A DNA stretch of 64,000 bases from Stenocarpella maydis (Eukaryota > Ascomycota > Sordariomycetes > Diaporthales > Diaporthaceae), in contig NQMI01000154.1 of the NCBI GenBank assembly GCA_002270565.1, positions 21,625 through 85,624 of the forward strand. The letters are read 5' to 3'. The notes under the pieces are model-generated. The model had not been told where the DNA came from. It saw only the letters and a program-made list of their open reading frames with translations, and did not search any database. A program made the position numbers and the translations under genes. This document shows, piece by piece, positions 45,493-56,844 of the stretch (position 1 is the first letter of the stretch; each line of letters begins with the position of its first letter).

Positions 45493-46842
45493 TCAACCTT
45501 CGTGTGCATCGGGCCGGGTAGGTAGGTCTGGTGATGGTTGTCGCTGTTGGATTTCGCTCTCAGAACCCTCGCCAGTCTCCCCTTCGTGCTTCAAATCCCG
45601 CCCACCCTCAGCCTTCTCACCGGCGGGCACTTTAGCGACCCAGCCGCGAGGCCAGAGGGGAGATGGTGGTTGCGACTGGTCGTGCCGTATGACAATGATC
45701 CCTTTGCCCTTGAACCGGCGTCTAATAGACCTGACTGTGTAGAAGAAGACTTTCCCTTCCCATGGCTGCTGGTTTTCGCCGCTGTGGATGATGGCCTGGT
45801 AGCGCGTGGCAGTGTCAAAGGCCTTCCTGGCGTGCGCATCTTCTTGGTAGAGCTGCTGGTACGACTCGTCCCACCCGGCCATGCGGGACATTGATATCTC
45901 TGTTATGATTTTGCTGTTCGTTGCATGGATTGGATGTGGACATAGGAACAAGGTGGCAGTCGAGGCCAGCCTTCTCTCCAGCGTCCAAACCTTGTGCCAC
46001 TGCTGCTCCTTTCTGGCCGACCTCCACTCGCGGACCATGTCGTACAAGACAGATGCCACTTCACGTTGGTACGTGCTAAGCAGGCGATTAGTGACGTCCT
46101 TCTGGACGGCGAGGGCGCGGCGGATAGGACCGGCCCGGTGGTCAGACAGAGAGATGAGCTTGGCTGCTTGCTCTGTGAAGTTGCGGACCTTGGCCAAGTA
46201 AAGTTGGGCATGGACACGCTCGGACCTGAGCAGCATCGACGCGGCATACAAACGGCCGAGGGCGTGGGTGCTGAGCGCGGCTGGATCGTGGCTGTAGACC
46301 CTGGGCACGGAGGCGTCCCCACTAGACACGTCCTGGCCCACCGCGGACGCAATTGCTTGCATCGTCTCGCCCGCACGGGTGAGCCACCCCATAGCTAATT
46401 CCACGACATGTTCGCGTCGCTCGGCGGGTTCGGTGGCATCGGCTAGACCACGGACCAGGGTCTTTACCGCCCGTCTAGTCGATCTGCGAGTATGGTATAT
46501 GGGCTGCTGGATGACCCTGGAGACGAGGCATCGCAAAATGTCGGCGTAGCTCATAGGCCTTGGGGGCTTATACCAGTGTGCCCGAGGCGTATACCAGTAT
46601 TTCCGAGGCTCGGAGTATTTCCAAGGCTTGGAGGCGAAGGGGCGCTGGCGTCGGGTGACCGAGAAGTTGCAGGTTTGCTCTGCCTCTGGCGCTGCCTGGG
46701 GGGAGGCTGTAGTCGTCCCTAACCAACGGCTTGGGGGTCCTTTGGCTCTGGCTGTGACGGTCAGACGTGCCAGCGGCGCGCATGACGAGCCCATAGCAGT
46801 GGCGGCAGCAGGCCACCGTGACTTGCATCTGGTCCCAAACAT
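45493..46842 (-). CDS. Hypothetical protein, 449 residues, orphan
   Basis: A single open frame from an ATG at 46842 with no stop for 449 codons, long for chance in this region. The N-terminal ~60 residues are Ala/Ser/Arg-rich and could act as a targeting sequence. Residues ~80-115 carry an aromatic, basic patch (PRKYWYTPRAHWYKPPRP). The middle (~115-330) is predicted to be helical with regular Leu/Ala spacing and includes VASVLYDMVREWRSARKEQQ. The C-terminus (~395-449) is charged and disordered. I recognise no domain. Neighbours are degraded genes and an AT-rich island, which suits a lineage-specific gene. Confidence 0.45.
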   Translation of the reverse strand: MFGTRCKSRWPAAATAMGSSCAPLARLTVTARAKGPPSRWLGTTTASPQAAPEAEQTCNFSVTRRQRPFASKPWKYSEPRKYWYTPRAHWYKPPRPMSYADILRCLVSRVIQQPIYHTRRSTRRAVKTLVRGLADATEPAERREHVVELAMGWLTRAGETMQAIASAVGQDVSSGDASVPRVYSHDPAALSTHALGRLYAASMLLRSERVHAQLYLAKVRNFTEQAAKLISLSDHRAGPIRRALAVQKDVTNRLLSTYQREVASVLYDMVREWRSARKEQQWHKVWTLERRLASTATLFLCPHPIHATNSKIITEISMSRMAGWDESYQQLYQEDAHARKAFDTATRYQAIIHSGENQQPWEGKVFFYTVRSIRRRFKGKGIIVIRHDQSQPPSPLWPRGWVAKVPAGEKAEGGRDLKHEGETGEGSESEIQQRQPSPDLPTRPDAHEG

Positions 46843-48264
46843 GCTTCTGCCGCCGTTCAGTCCAAGCAGAAGATGCCGTCTGTGTCTCGTTTAAATTTAA
46901 TATATGTATACCGGGAAGATATGTAGTTGGAGTACGTTATGTAGCACTGGGTTGATGGTCTGTGCGCTGGGGGCGACACCGATAAGAGGAGACGAGTTTA
47001 GCTGCAGTGGAAGTCTGCTATGCCATTCTTTGCCATTCTTTTATAATGGTGATGTACCCCGGGCGAGGGGAAAAAAAAACCGAAAAAATTAAAATAAAAT
47101 CTCTGTTATAGAAAACTAAATATACCAGAATATTCTAAAATATTCACTCTATCAAATGCACCTAGTCCCAGTACTTCGCAGGTCCTAGTTAAGGAGTAAA
47201 AACATAAAATAAGTCACTTTAATGTTAAGGAATACTATGAATTCTCTTTAAAAACACTAAGACTTGGCAAGAAAGTTTAGGTTTTAAGCTATCTGATTGG
47301 TTCATTCTAACTTCTCCAATTTTAAGTGCGGGAAGCCTTATCGATAAGACCCATCCATGATGTTTTCTTTATTCTGAGCAAAGGGTTTGATGCCAAGGGA
47401 CGTGACAACATATTCAAGGTTTACTGGTCGAGCTGCAGCGGCTGTCGTCCCAACTTTGGGAGTTGTAGTTTTATACGCCGCTCATTTGGGAATGTTTCAC
47501 AAATCTCATCGCCGGAGGAGTCACTAAATAGTCAGAGTCTGAGAGGCATTATTGATCCGAACGTCCCCAATCGTGCTCTACACCGAGCATATGTCAGACT
47601 TGATAGACTACGGAGAATACCCGTTAGCCTCGCATGGGAAATGTATCAGCTGTGTCCGTCGGATTTTCGAGCGAGCACACGTGGCCCACACGGCTCTGCT
47701 GGGGGTGACTAATTGCATTTTGAACCCATTGTTATCGGCATTGTATTTATTATCTAATGCCGGGACCCCGAGCGTTTACGACGAGTGTACCTAGTATAAG
47801 TAACTAAACATATGGCTTATTATAAACTTTTACACTACCATATTTGAAGCTTTAAATTACCCTATGCTATAACCCCTTAATACACACAAGAGCCCCTCTA
47901 TATCCTCAAGGAAAGGCCCTCGACATACACAGACGCACGCCTTCTACGCACCTAGAATAACAGTCCGCTTATATTAGACGGGAGAATTCAATTAAAAGTA
48001 ATGCAAGTAAAAGGCCTAAATGTGTAAAGTATATATAGGGTGACAGCTTAATATAGTAGCTATTTCCCCGTTCAATAGGTACTTAGAAATCTTTACTAAC
48101 TTCCTCAGAGAACCTTATACTAGGTGGGCGGACGTTGACTGCGTTTCCGACACCATGACCATGCGCGCCTCTTCGGGACCGAAATCCCGTGCGCGTATTC
48201 ATTCCTCATCTTCTCCGCTCCTCGTTGAATTAAGTGGATCCCACAACATTTGCTGACTCTGAAC
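46843..48264. other. Intergenic region with AT-rich island
   Basis: From about 47070 to 48110 the sequence is AT-rich with many TA and AAAT steps, as in the island at 21.3-22.1 kb. Short frames at 47326-47712 and 47552-47794 (plus) have no recognisable domain. A mutated repeat is possible, but no transposon part can be read. Confidence 0.45.
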
Positions 48265-51200
48265 CTAAGATACGACTTCTATGACACCCTTCTTATAATA
48301 CACAACAACGGAATACTTCTCTTCGGCGCCAGCCGAAGGAATCACGCCTACTTTCACGTCGGTATTCAGGTCCGGGTTGTATATTGGTGACCATGGTGTT
48401 TTGGTTTGCAGCGGGCGCTTCTCTGACAGCTTTGGAAGAAGTCCACCGTCTGAGCCTATTATCTGCTCAGAAATACCAACACTCCGGTGTGCGAAGAGCC
48501 CTGTTTTCGTAGCTCCAACAATGAGCATCGAGTCGCGGACGGTACACCCAGCCCAAGCATAATATCCGCTTGGGTTTTCCCAGATATTCTGCGGGAAGAA
48601 GCTTTCTGAGCCGGTGGAAGATGAATTCTTCGAAGAAGTTCTCCGGGAGGTTGACGAGCTGTCCTGGCGACATTGATCAATATTCCCCAGGAAGAAGCTC
48701 GTTGGCGTCGGCCCAACCGCGATGACACACTCACGGTGATTGCCAAACGGTAGTGCGAGAGCCTTGTGTTCAGCGAATGCATTCTGTGTCTCTGTCAGCG
48801 AATGAGGGTACCGGAACATGGGAGATGCACTAGCTCCACCTTGTACTTTCCCCTGAAGACCTCCTCGCCAGCTCCCTTACAACCCTGTCCGAACTCGTAC
48901 GCACTGAGGACCCCTGAGAGGTCTTGATTACCCCACGCGTATAGTGTCGAGCCAGGCGTATCAAAGGCGATGTCTACAAACTTGCCGACGGGGTATCGCC
49001 AGCCCATTCTGATTTCGGACAACTCTTTGAGGCGTGCATCACTGCAACCTGTCAGAATCCGCGAAGACTCCCGCATTTGTTTGACATAGAGGAACTGACT
49101 TAGCGTCGATAATCAGTATCTCGTCATTGTGTATCACTGCGATGAAGCCGCATCTAGACACCGCAACCCTCCTGGTCACGTTGAAGTCCAGACTCCTGGT
49201 CGAGACCTGAGCGTTGGAAAGCTGCCCATTCGATGTTTTGTACACGCGCAACTGTATACCTGAGTCAGGAAGTATCTTTGGATGCCAGGCTCGATTACTC
49301 ACTGCTGATTCCCGCCCATGAGACAGTTTGGAGCCCCAGATAACAACGTACGGCTCTGCCACTTTGATTCCATGCCATCTATGATCGACCTGCAGCCGCT
49401 CAACCTCCGGGTCTGATTTAAGCTTGTCCACGAGAAAGAGATCGATGCTGGTTTTTGTCAGGTATACCAGCTTGTTTCCGTCCAAGTCATAATCGATTAC
49501 ATCCCGCGATGACAGATTCAGCTCAGATAGGCGACTGCTTCCCGTATTGGATTCAAGAATCATCCGAGTCCCAGGTGGCTTTGGTAGTGGCTTTTGTTCT
49601 TGCTCTGTAGGTTTTGGTGCAGTGTATCTTAAAATCGGGTCTGTGAATCGCACATGCGCTGTTGTGGTGTCCTTGGCGTGCCTGTGTAGGTCTGCAATCC
49701 ACCGAGAAAGCGTTAGGGCACTTGGCCTGTTGCGAGGATCTACCTCCAATATGCTTTTGACACATTGTGCCCAGCATCTCAAACAGACACCCGGTGGAGG
49801 ATGCTCTGATTGGGACTCAGAGATGAACTCGTCCAACCATAGGGAGACCTCTTGCCTGAGGATATACGGGAGTGCAGAGGAAGGTCTCCTCATGTGTTCA
49901 GGCCTGGTGGTATAGAAGAAGTCGTTGTGCACTAGCTCGCCGTTGATGGTTGTCCGTCGCCTTCGTCTCTGGTCGAAATTTCTCACCCCCAAAGCGCCTC
50001 CTCGAGCATATGCCAAAACCTCTGAGAATATTGCCCCAAACGACCATATGTCGCTTGTCCGAGCACCGTGCTCAGGGCTGGTTTTGTCGGCAGTGGTTAG
50101 CTGTGGGTGCTCGATTTCAGGGGCCTGATACACGCCAGGAATGCGCTTCGGAGACGTCATGATGGTCTTCTCGAGCTTCATAAAAAAGTCCCCGGCTGAG
50201 CCTAGCTTGGCTGTTGGGGAGCCTTGCAGGTGTTCCGCACCGAACACTGAGATCCCAAAATCACACAGTTTCCAATGTCCCACAACTTCGTCTCTCTGGG
50301 CTGATTCGAAGATGAGAATGTTTGACGGCTTGAGGTCTAGGTGAGCGCAACTGATCTTCCAGTCATTCGCTTTTGTTGTGAATCCGTTGTGCAGGAACTC
50401 CAAGGCCGAAGCAAGATTTTTGGACTGCTCCAACAGAGACAGTCGCAGTTGGTGAGTATCCATGGCTCGAGGGAACTGCTGAGCCACATCATAAATCTGA
50501 CTCCAGTGACCTCCAGTGATGCCGTATCCGCCAGCGAGGAATTGGGCTAGATCGCCGAGACGAGCGTATGGCGACACGATGCTCACTATACCGGTGTCGT
50601 CTTCTTGCCTCTGTTCAATAATGGCATCATGGATTGAGATGTTGAGATTATACACGAGGCTCTGTTTCAGGAACTCCATGTTTTTGGCTTCTTCGATCAC
50701 AGTCTGTCTGGCTGAGAATGACTTGACTATTCTCAACAAGGGGGCTGTCTATATGTTCTCAGTATGCTTCAAAATTGTGCTCGGAAGGGTGGATAGCCTA
50801 CTGGTTCCCATGTCTCTGATGCCCTTATCTCGTTCTCTATATACTCTCTAGGAATCGTATAAAGCTTCTAGGGGTCAGACGAATTTTGTGAATGTGGGAC
50901 TTGTTCAGTGAACCTACTCGAACAGTCCCGTATTGACTTTCATAGCCTGTATCATCCCCAAATCCACCGTGGATCATGACACCGGAGGAAACTTCTTCAG
51001 TAAGCTCGAAAGGAAGGGGAATCTGTGGGTCGATTCGCTGTGGCTCCCACCGTTCAGCGGCGAATGTGATCTTGGCTGGCCTGAAGAGGTTTTGTTCTTT
51101 CCAGCGCTTGGCTTGCCCTGGGGTGAGCCCCATTTTAAAGAGGTCCGCTTGTGATATTGGCCCATCGTCATCCTTGAACCTCAGGGCCGTGGACTCCGGT

Positions 51201-51541
51201 TGCTGGAAGAACACGGATTTGCACCTGGCAAGAAAGCGTGGGCGAACCTCAACCTTGACTAGGAATGAGATGAACAAGATGAGATCGTCGAGAAGACTCT
51301 CTCTTTGGCCCTCGCTCAAGTGCCCGAACAGGATATCAATCAGCCTTGGCTCGTAGCGCCATATCCTCTCCAGGTCAGAACGGCAAAAGAAGGATCTCTC
51401 TTCCAGCCCGATGCGGCCTGAGCGTCGTTCTCAGTCAAGAAGAGTCCTTGAATGGTCGCCGGTCAAACAGTCTTCAATGCGTATCTCCAGGTCCCTCTCA
51501 TCAGTGGACCTCTGGTCTTGTTCACTTTCGAATGGAATCAT
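48265..51541 (-). CDS. Protein kinase with C-terminal propeller-like region (in-frame TGA at codon 37)
   Basis: Exons 50918-51541, 50802-50867, 49100-50748, 48831-49041 and 48265-48783 join in phase to 1,023 codons. The kinase core is intact: GGFGDDTGYESQYGTVR as Gly loop, LLRIVKSF (Lys ~239), HLDLKPSN (Asp ~368), CDFGISVFG (Asp ~393) and YQAPE. After the kinase come repeating beta-strand-like segments (GNKLVYLTK, AEPYVVIWGS, GFIAVIHNDEILIIDA, DTPGSTLYAWG), suggesting a propeller-like sensor. The N-terminal ~200 residues are conserved-looking and helical. One TGA (51431-51433) interrupts the otherwise open first exon. It is a nonsense mutation (CGA to TGA would do it), or lies in an intron from GTGAAC near 51525 to CTCAG near 51410. 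The exon D-E intron is only 47 nt. Target and pathway unknown. Confidence 0.8.
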
Positions 51542-52403
51542 GCTTGAGAGCGAGGATAATGGCAGGGCCCTTCAAAACACCTGTGTTCTCGTCTCAATGC
51601 ACCGTGTCCTCATATTCGTTGCTATTATGACAGGTAACCATCTAACTCGCGATCTGGTTCGAACGATGAAGTTCGTGGATAGTCAAGTCAATTGCGGCGG
51701 GTGAGGTCGAATGTAGTTCAAAGGCACCCGTGGAAAAAGGTAACGGAAGTGGAGAAACGGCAAATAGGGGAGAACGTCAGCTGAGGCCAAGACTCTTAAT
51801 CAGCGAGGTGTCAATCCTGGAAGACATCAATGCTATATGAGCATGTGCCTGATCCAGATCTACGTACATTGCCACCTTAGGGCTGGTACCCCGATAACAG
51901 TACGTGAGTTGTAACCTGGTTCCCCTGGATTTTGTGCTGGAGTTGACGTGGTCGGAAAGCACATAAGCCACACTCTGGGAATCTGCATGTGGGCGTGGGT
52001 GTGCTCAAGTGGGTGGGTGTGGGCAAGGTAGGGAGTACTCCATACCTAGCACGGTACCGCTTCTCCAATGCAGCCAGTTCGATGCATGGTACTATGTACG
52101 AGTCCGTAGGATTCTGGCCTCGCGGGCCCCGTGACAGGCAGTTGGGCCGCATGCTGACCGCACATCCAACGCTCATCTCGATTTGGTCTCCTACGCACAC
52201 CCCCCCCCTCCCTCCACAAACTCATTATGTGCTTTCAGCTGCCTTAGCTTGATGCCTGTGACAAGTACGAATACGAATATCTTTACACTTGGGCTGCGCG
52301 TACCTCTGTACCCTCCGTTTTATGCTTTGCGAACCCCCTAGGAATTCCAAACTCCATCTTACAGCCCATACCTGCCTGGCGCCTGTGCTCTGTTCTTCCG
52401 AGC
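51542..52403. other. Intergenic region
   Basis: Lies upstream of the kinase gene and downstream of the permease. G/T-rich sequence occurs at about 51985-52030. No gene recognised. Confidence 0.5.
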
Positions 52404-54902
52404 CTAGCATAGCTCCCTGTCTGTGGGACCTAGGTTGATACTTCCTGAATTCAGTCGTCGGGTCGACCGCCCGTTGAGTCCACCATTGCTATCCCATTCC
52501 CCGAACTGGAGTGGCTGCTCCCTGTCCTGTTCCCTGTCCTGTTCCCTTTCAGCCGCCTTTTTCGATGCAGAGTTAAGGTTGTCGATACAGTCACGTAGCA
52601 TCTCGGGGTCCGAAGGATTTCCATCCATTGGGACCCACCAGACCTTCTTCCAGTTCCCGTTCCAGAATTTAAGAAGTACCCATAGGATCAGAAGGATTAC
52701 CTCCTGACAGACGACTTAGCAGACGTCCGGAAAAAAGCCAGGGAAGGGGGCAATACTTACCAGAAAATATACTGAAATTGACCAGGCATTTGAAATTCCG
52801 CCCACGTCGCCATGCTCGTCCCGTATGTTCCACCAGACTGAGCTTGACACAACGATCAAAAGGAAACATCCCCCAAGGCCAATCCAGGCGGCCAAAGGTT
52901 GGGGAAGAACGCCCTTTGTTACGATACGGCCTTTGGTGATATATTCCTGGTAGTGATGAGGTCTATTCCCGTCGAGGTTCCGTAAACCGGTGGCACAGTA
53001 ATTACACCTGAAAAACATCAGTGGCAATTCCGAAAATGGGAACTGAGACGTACCACTTCTGAAATCTGATGAATGCCAGACAGAGGCTAATCCAAACCAC
53101 TATATAGGCCATGCTAGACGTGACGAAGAGGAATTGTCTCATCTGGAGTGGCAAAACTTTTAGTGCGGATCGTTCAGTCGCCTTCACAGGTGAGGTGTGA
53201 GAGCATGAGAAAGTAGCTTACACTGGCCAAAACCTGCCAGTCACCATTCCGCGCGAAGCCCATGAAGGGCACCCAGCAGAAGATAAGCCATGAGAAAACA
53301 ACCGCGTAAAATGGAACCCCTGTTCCTGGGCGGGTCGAGCCGAGGTATCGTATCATGGGATTCGTGAGACCCTTTCGTCTCACCCTCTCGCTTGAGGCCA
53401 GACCGTACAACGTGCGGCTTGCGATATACAGTGCCGCATTTCCGCAGGACAGCACACTGTAAAGGAGGACGACGTTTACAAAATTAGCCAGGCCGCTGAC
53501 GTCTGAATTTGGGCGGCCGAAATCTGGCCTATCAATGCTGCATATTGCTTTCACGATGCCAATTGTTGTCTTGTTGCATTCGTCAGTAGAATTGAACGTG
53601 TTGAAAAGTCGGCTGTTGGCATCACTGGTAGCAATAGTAATATTGACCCATGGGTGGAACGACGAGACATCAGAGATGTCCCATGGAACAGTAAACATGG
53701 CGGCCAGGATGAAGAAAAAATGGATAACGATGAGGATCCAGTGGATAGACCTTGATGCCAGTGCGATGTGGCCCCTCTCCTTGGCTTCGAAGGCGGCCAT
53801 GGTCGTGCTCTCGATCCCTCCGAAGCTCCATGCCACCAGGGGTAGAGCCATGCTGGGGCTCAGGGTCAGCCCCATCGGCTGCACTGTTGGGTGAATAATC
53901 CTTATTTCACTAACCAGAAAGCTATCCCTGTATTGTTCGTGTAGTCCGGGTTGGGTTCGAAGCCTCGACCAATGGCTGCCGATGAGTTAGTACTTCGTAT
54001 GAAGTTTCGGAAGGATCATGGCGTTGCATACGGGTATTATTTTCTGTTCCTAATCCGTCTTTTCGGTGTAAGTTTCAAGTGGTGTGCGGGTGTAACTCCC
54101 GTAGACATGACGAGGTACTTACATTTGCCAGCGACTACGTAGAAGGCCGCAGACAAGGCAAATATGAGCAACACTTTCAGCAACCCACCCACAGTCTCGA
54201 CCCAGCCGAAATACTTGGGTATGGTCAGTTCCGCTTAACGAAGATAAATGTAAGTATGGAAGATGTTTAAGCACCTTGACATTGATCGAATTGATCACAA
54301 CACAGAACACCGGGACTGCGACGTAAAAGATAACGCCGATTCCTGCGTGGTTAAGGCCCCAGAATTGGGTGATTGAGGCAGCTGTGAGCATTTCCAATGC
54401 GAAAGTAGTAACCCAGGCATACCTATCCCGCGAGTTCACATGATGAGCACGGACTCGGCAATCTTCACACAATCCTCCTGGGACCTGATATCACTCACCA
54501 GTACGAAAAGCCGACAACCCAGCCGAGCTCATGATCAACAAAATTGTACACGTACTCGAATATCGCATTAGGAGTAGGAAAAAGCTGGACGAGATGGGTC
54601 ACGGTTTCCCCAACACATGCCGCAATGACACTGAGAATCAGGAATGCTACCAAAAGTCCGAGCGGGCCTATAAGCTGAAGCACGTCCACGTCGGTCATGT
54701 AAATGCCAGTTCCTATGAGAGCGCTGAGGGCAATGAGCTGGAAGACCGTCAGTCCGATTCAAGAGCTGAGTCGTAATACAAATTAGCACTGACCAAGATC
54801 TGCAGCCCGGTCAATTCCTGCCTGGTCGGGCCTCACAGTCAGCTAGGTTAATAGAGAGTCATGACCGCACTTCTCACCGTAATTGGCCTGTCCCCTGCGC
54901 AT
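52404..54902 (-). CDS. Amino-acid permease, APC superfamily (ten exons)
   Basis: Exons 54878-54902, 54794-54831, 54499-54737, 54275-54422, 54123-54213, 53915-53975, 53222-53858, 53054-53142, 52761-53007 and 52404-52703 give 624 residues with all phases matching. About twelve membrane segments are visible. Family marks include LIALSALIGTGIYM in TM1, DVDVLQLIGPLGLLVAFLIL, GWVVGFSYWYAWVTTFA, FGWVETVGGLLKVLLI, NPDYTNNTGIAF and the TM6 block SFGGIESTTMAAFEAKERG. The C-terminal cytosolic tail starts WKKVWWVPMDGNPSD and has a REQD repeat. It is expected to be a plasma-membrane amino-acid or GABA-type uptake carrier; substrate unknown. Two acceptors (before 54831 and 53858) read GAG rather than YAG but are required by phase and protein pattern. 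The 25-nt first exon is the least certain part. Confidence 0.9.
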
Positions 54903-56844
54903 CCCCGACAGAGGCCATCACCTTGCTTAGGGTAAACCTTAAATCTAATCCAGAATTGTATCGAGTCCTCTGACCTTATGAGAGTATGCCACACAGAAAG
55001 ACTCGAGTGATAGATGAAGGCAACTAGCGCAAAAGATATGGCCTCAGCGCACGGTGTACTGGTAAATCAAGCAGGAAGGATAATAAGATTTGAAGTCGTC
55101 ATAACCGTTATCTCGCCTGTAGAGTGTAAGCAACTACTTGCAGACTTGAACTTCAACGCTGTAAAGAGGACAGGTCTCAGGGTCGGCTGGTCCAAGGATT
55201 TTGAGGCTCTTTCGATCCCCTGCCAGTTGTAAGGGTGGCAGGATGGGCTGCTAGCCGAATCCCAAAGACGGAGTCGATCACTGAAAACGCCAAGGTTTGC
55301 CTCGTGGTTCGCCCAAATGCGAACGGGGCGGAGTTAGCTCAGCACGCCGCCTGAGCAGGAGAGATTGTAGGTACCAGGCCCAGGGCTCAGAGGTAGATGT
55401 GACCTCGATCCAGCTCGTCCTACTCTAGATGGCCCGCTGAGCAGCGATCAGCAGTAGGGAATCCTCCAGGACACGCCACTGATTAGCCAGTCTGCCAGTC
55501 TGGCTCTGAGTGAGTGGTCCGAGACAACCAATCACGCTGCCCATGAACTTGATTAGCCGCGGACCCCGGAAAAAGCATGCAGTGTGCAGCAATGAGGGTA
55601 ATTTGCCAGGTTCCAATGTCTTTTGGGGGCCAGCTCACCAGCTTGCCTGTCTCAAATGTTGGATGAGCAGGGCCTGATGCAAAGCCACCAGCGAGCATGT
55701 GGTCTAAGCAGACCCGGCCGGCGTGCAAATCAGACTGAATTATCAACCGCGCTTACGTCAACACAAGTGCGTGTGCGTAGCTCTGCAACCCATCTCAGTA
55801 GATGTGCAGGCATCTGGAATGGGCGTTGTATGCAAAGCTGTGACACTTCAGTGTTGCCTGCTTTCCAAGGTTCGTTCGCGGCAGGAATAGGCAGACGTGG
55901 GAAGAACGAGGCTGCAATGCTCCTAGAATCAAGTCGCTACAATATTTACTCATACCACGGCCCCGACTCTAATCAGATCATCCGTGAATTGAATTCTCTG
56001 CAAACCATTCCAGTCTCCTCCGAGTCCTCATCGCCGAGCCGATACCCCCAAGAAGCCCGAGATGGTCAAGATCGTCGTCCCAAGTCAGTGCAGCCGGTAC
56101 ATTGTTACTGCTGCCGACCTGGCGAACTACTTGAGGAGCCATTTTGGCGCAGAACATGATTTTCAGATCGAGGCATGCTGTATTCTGCTCTCCTCGTCGC
56201 CCGATATCCGCCGGCTGACCAGATCGACAGCATACCAACGATCTTTGGCATTTTGAAAGTCCCACAGAGCTCTCAGATGTCTGTTGCTTCTATGAGCCCC
56301 ATCACCGTTCGAATATTGCTAACTAATTGCTATTATTTACAGAACCAAGTGAGGTAGGGGCGTCTCTTCCCGAAATGCAGTATATGACTGACCAAAAGCA
56401 TCTCCAGGAGAATGACAAGAGATATCATCCAGCGTAGTAGAGGAGCAGTAAGGAGGGAGCCTGTACGTACCGGATTCTGAGGTTGGAGCTGAAGATCTGA
56501 GGGCCGGGGTCGTATCTTTAGCTTCTTTCTCTATGAGGCTTGCGGGCCTGAAGGGGGCGGAGTGCGGGGTTCGTTGACGCAGGCTGAGCAGATGTGGACA
56601 AAGGATGTCATCCCTCAAGGCATACAGATAGCGGCAGCAGGGGTGTGTAGTATGTGGCGATCTGTGTGTGTTGTGGGGGTGGTCAGCATCGTGTAACCTC
56701 GGATTCGGGTGCAGGTAGTACTAAACCCTCGTCTCCAACCCCAGACGAATGTCAACTGTTTGACTTCGGTGCAGTAAATTTGATCTCTCTTCCCTTGCCA
56801 AGTGACTACTTTGTCCCAGGCACCTTGGACTGATTGTCCGAAAG
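54903..56844. other. 1.9-kb intergenic region between divergent permease and CorA-like genes
   Basis: No coding sequence was recognised; frames at 55623-56159 (plus) and 55978-56265 (minus) look random. It must hold the promoters of both genes. Confidence 0.5.

Noticed and set aside
47326..47794. Two overlapping plus-strand frames in the AT-rich island
   Set aside because: No domain, and lying in mutated AT-rich sequence; the frame lengths are compatible with chance.
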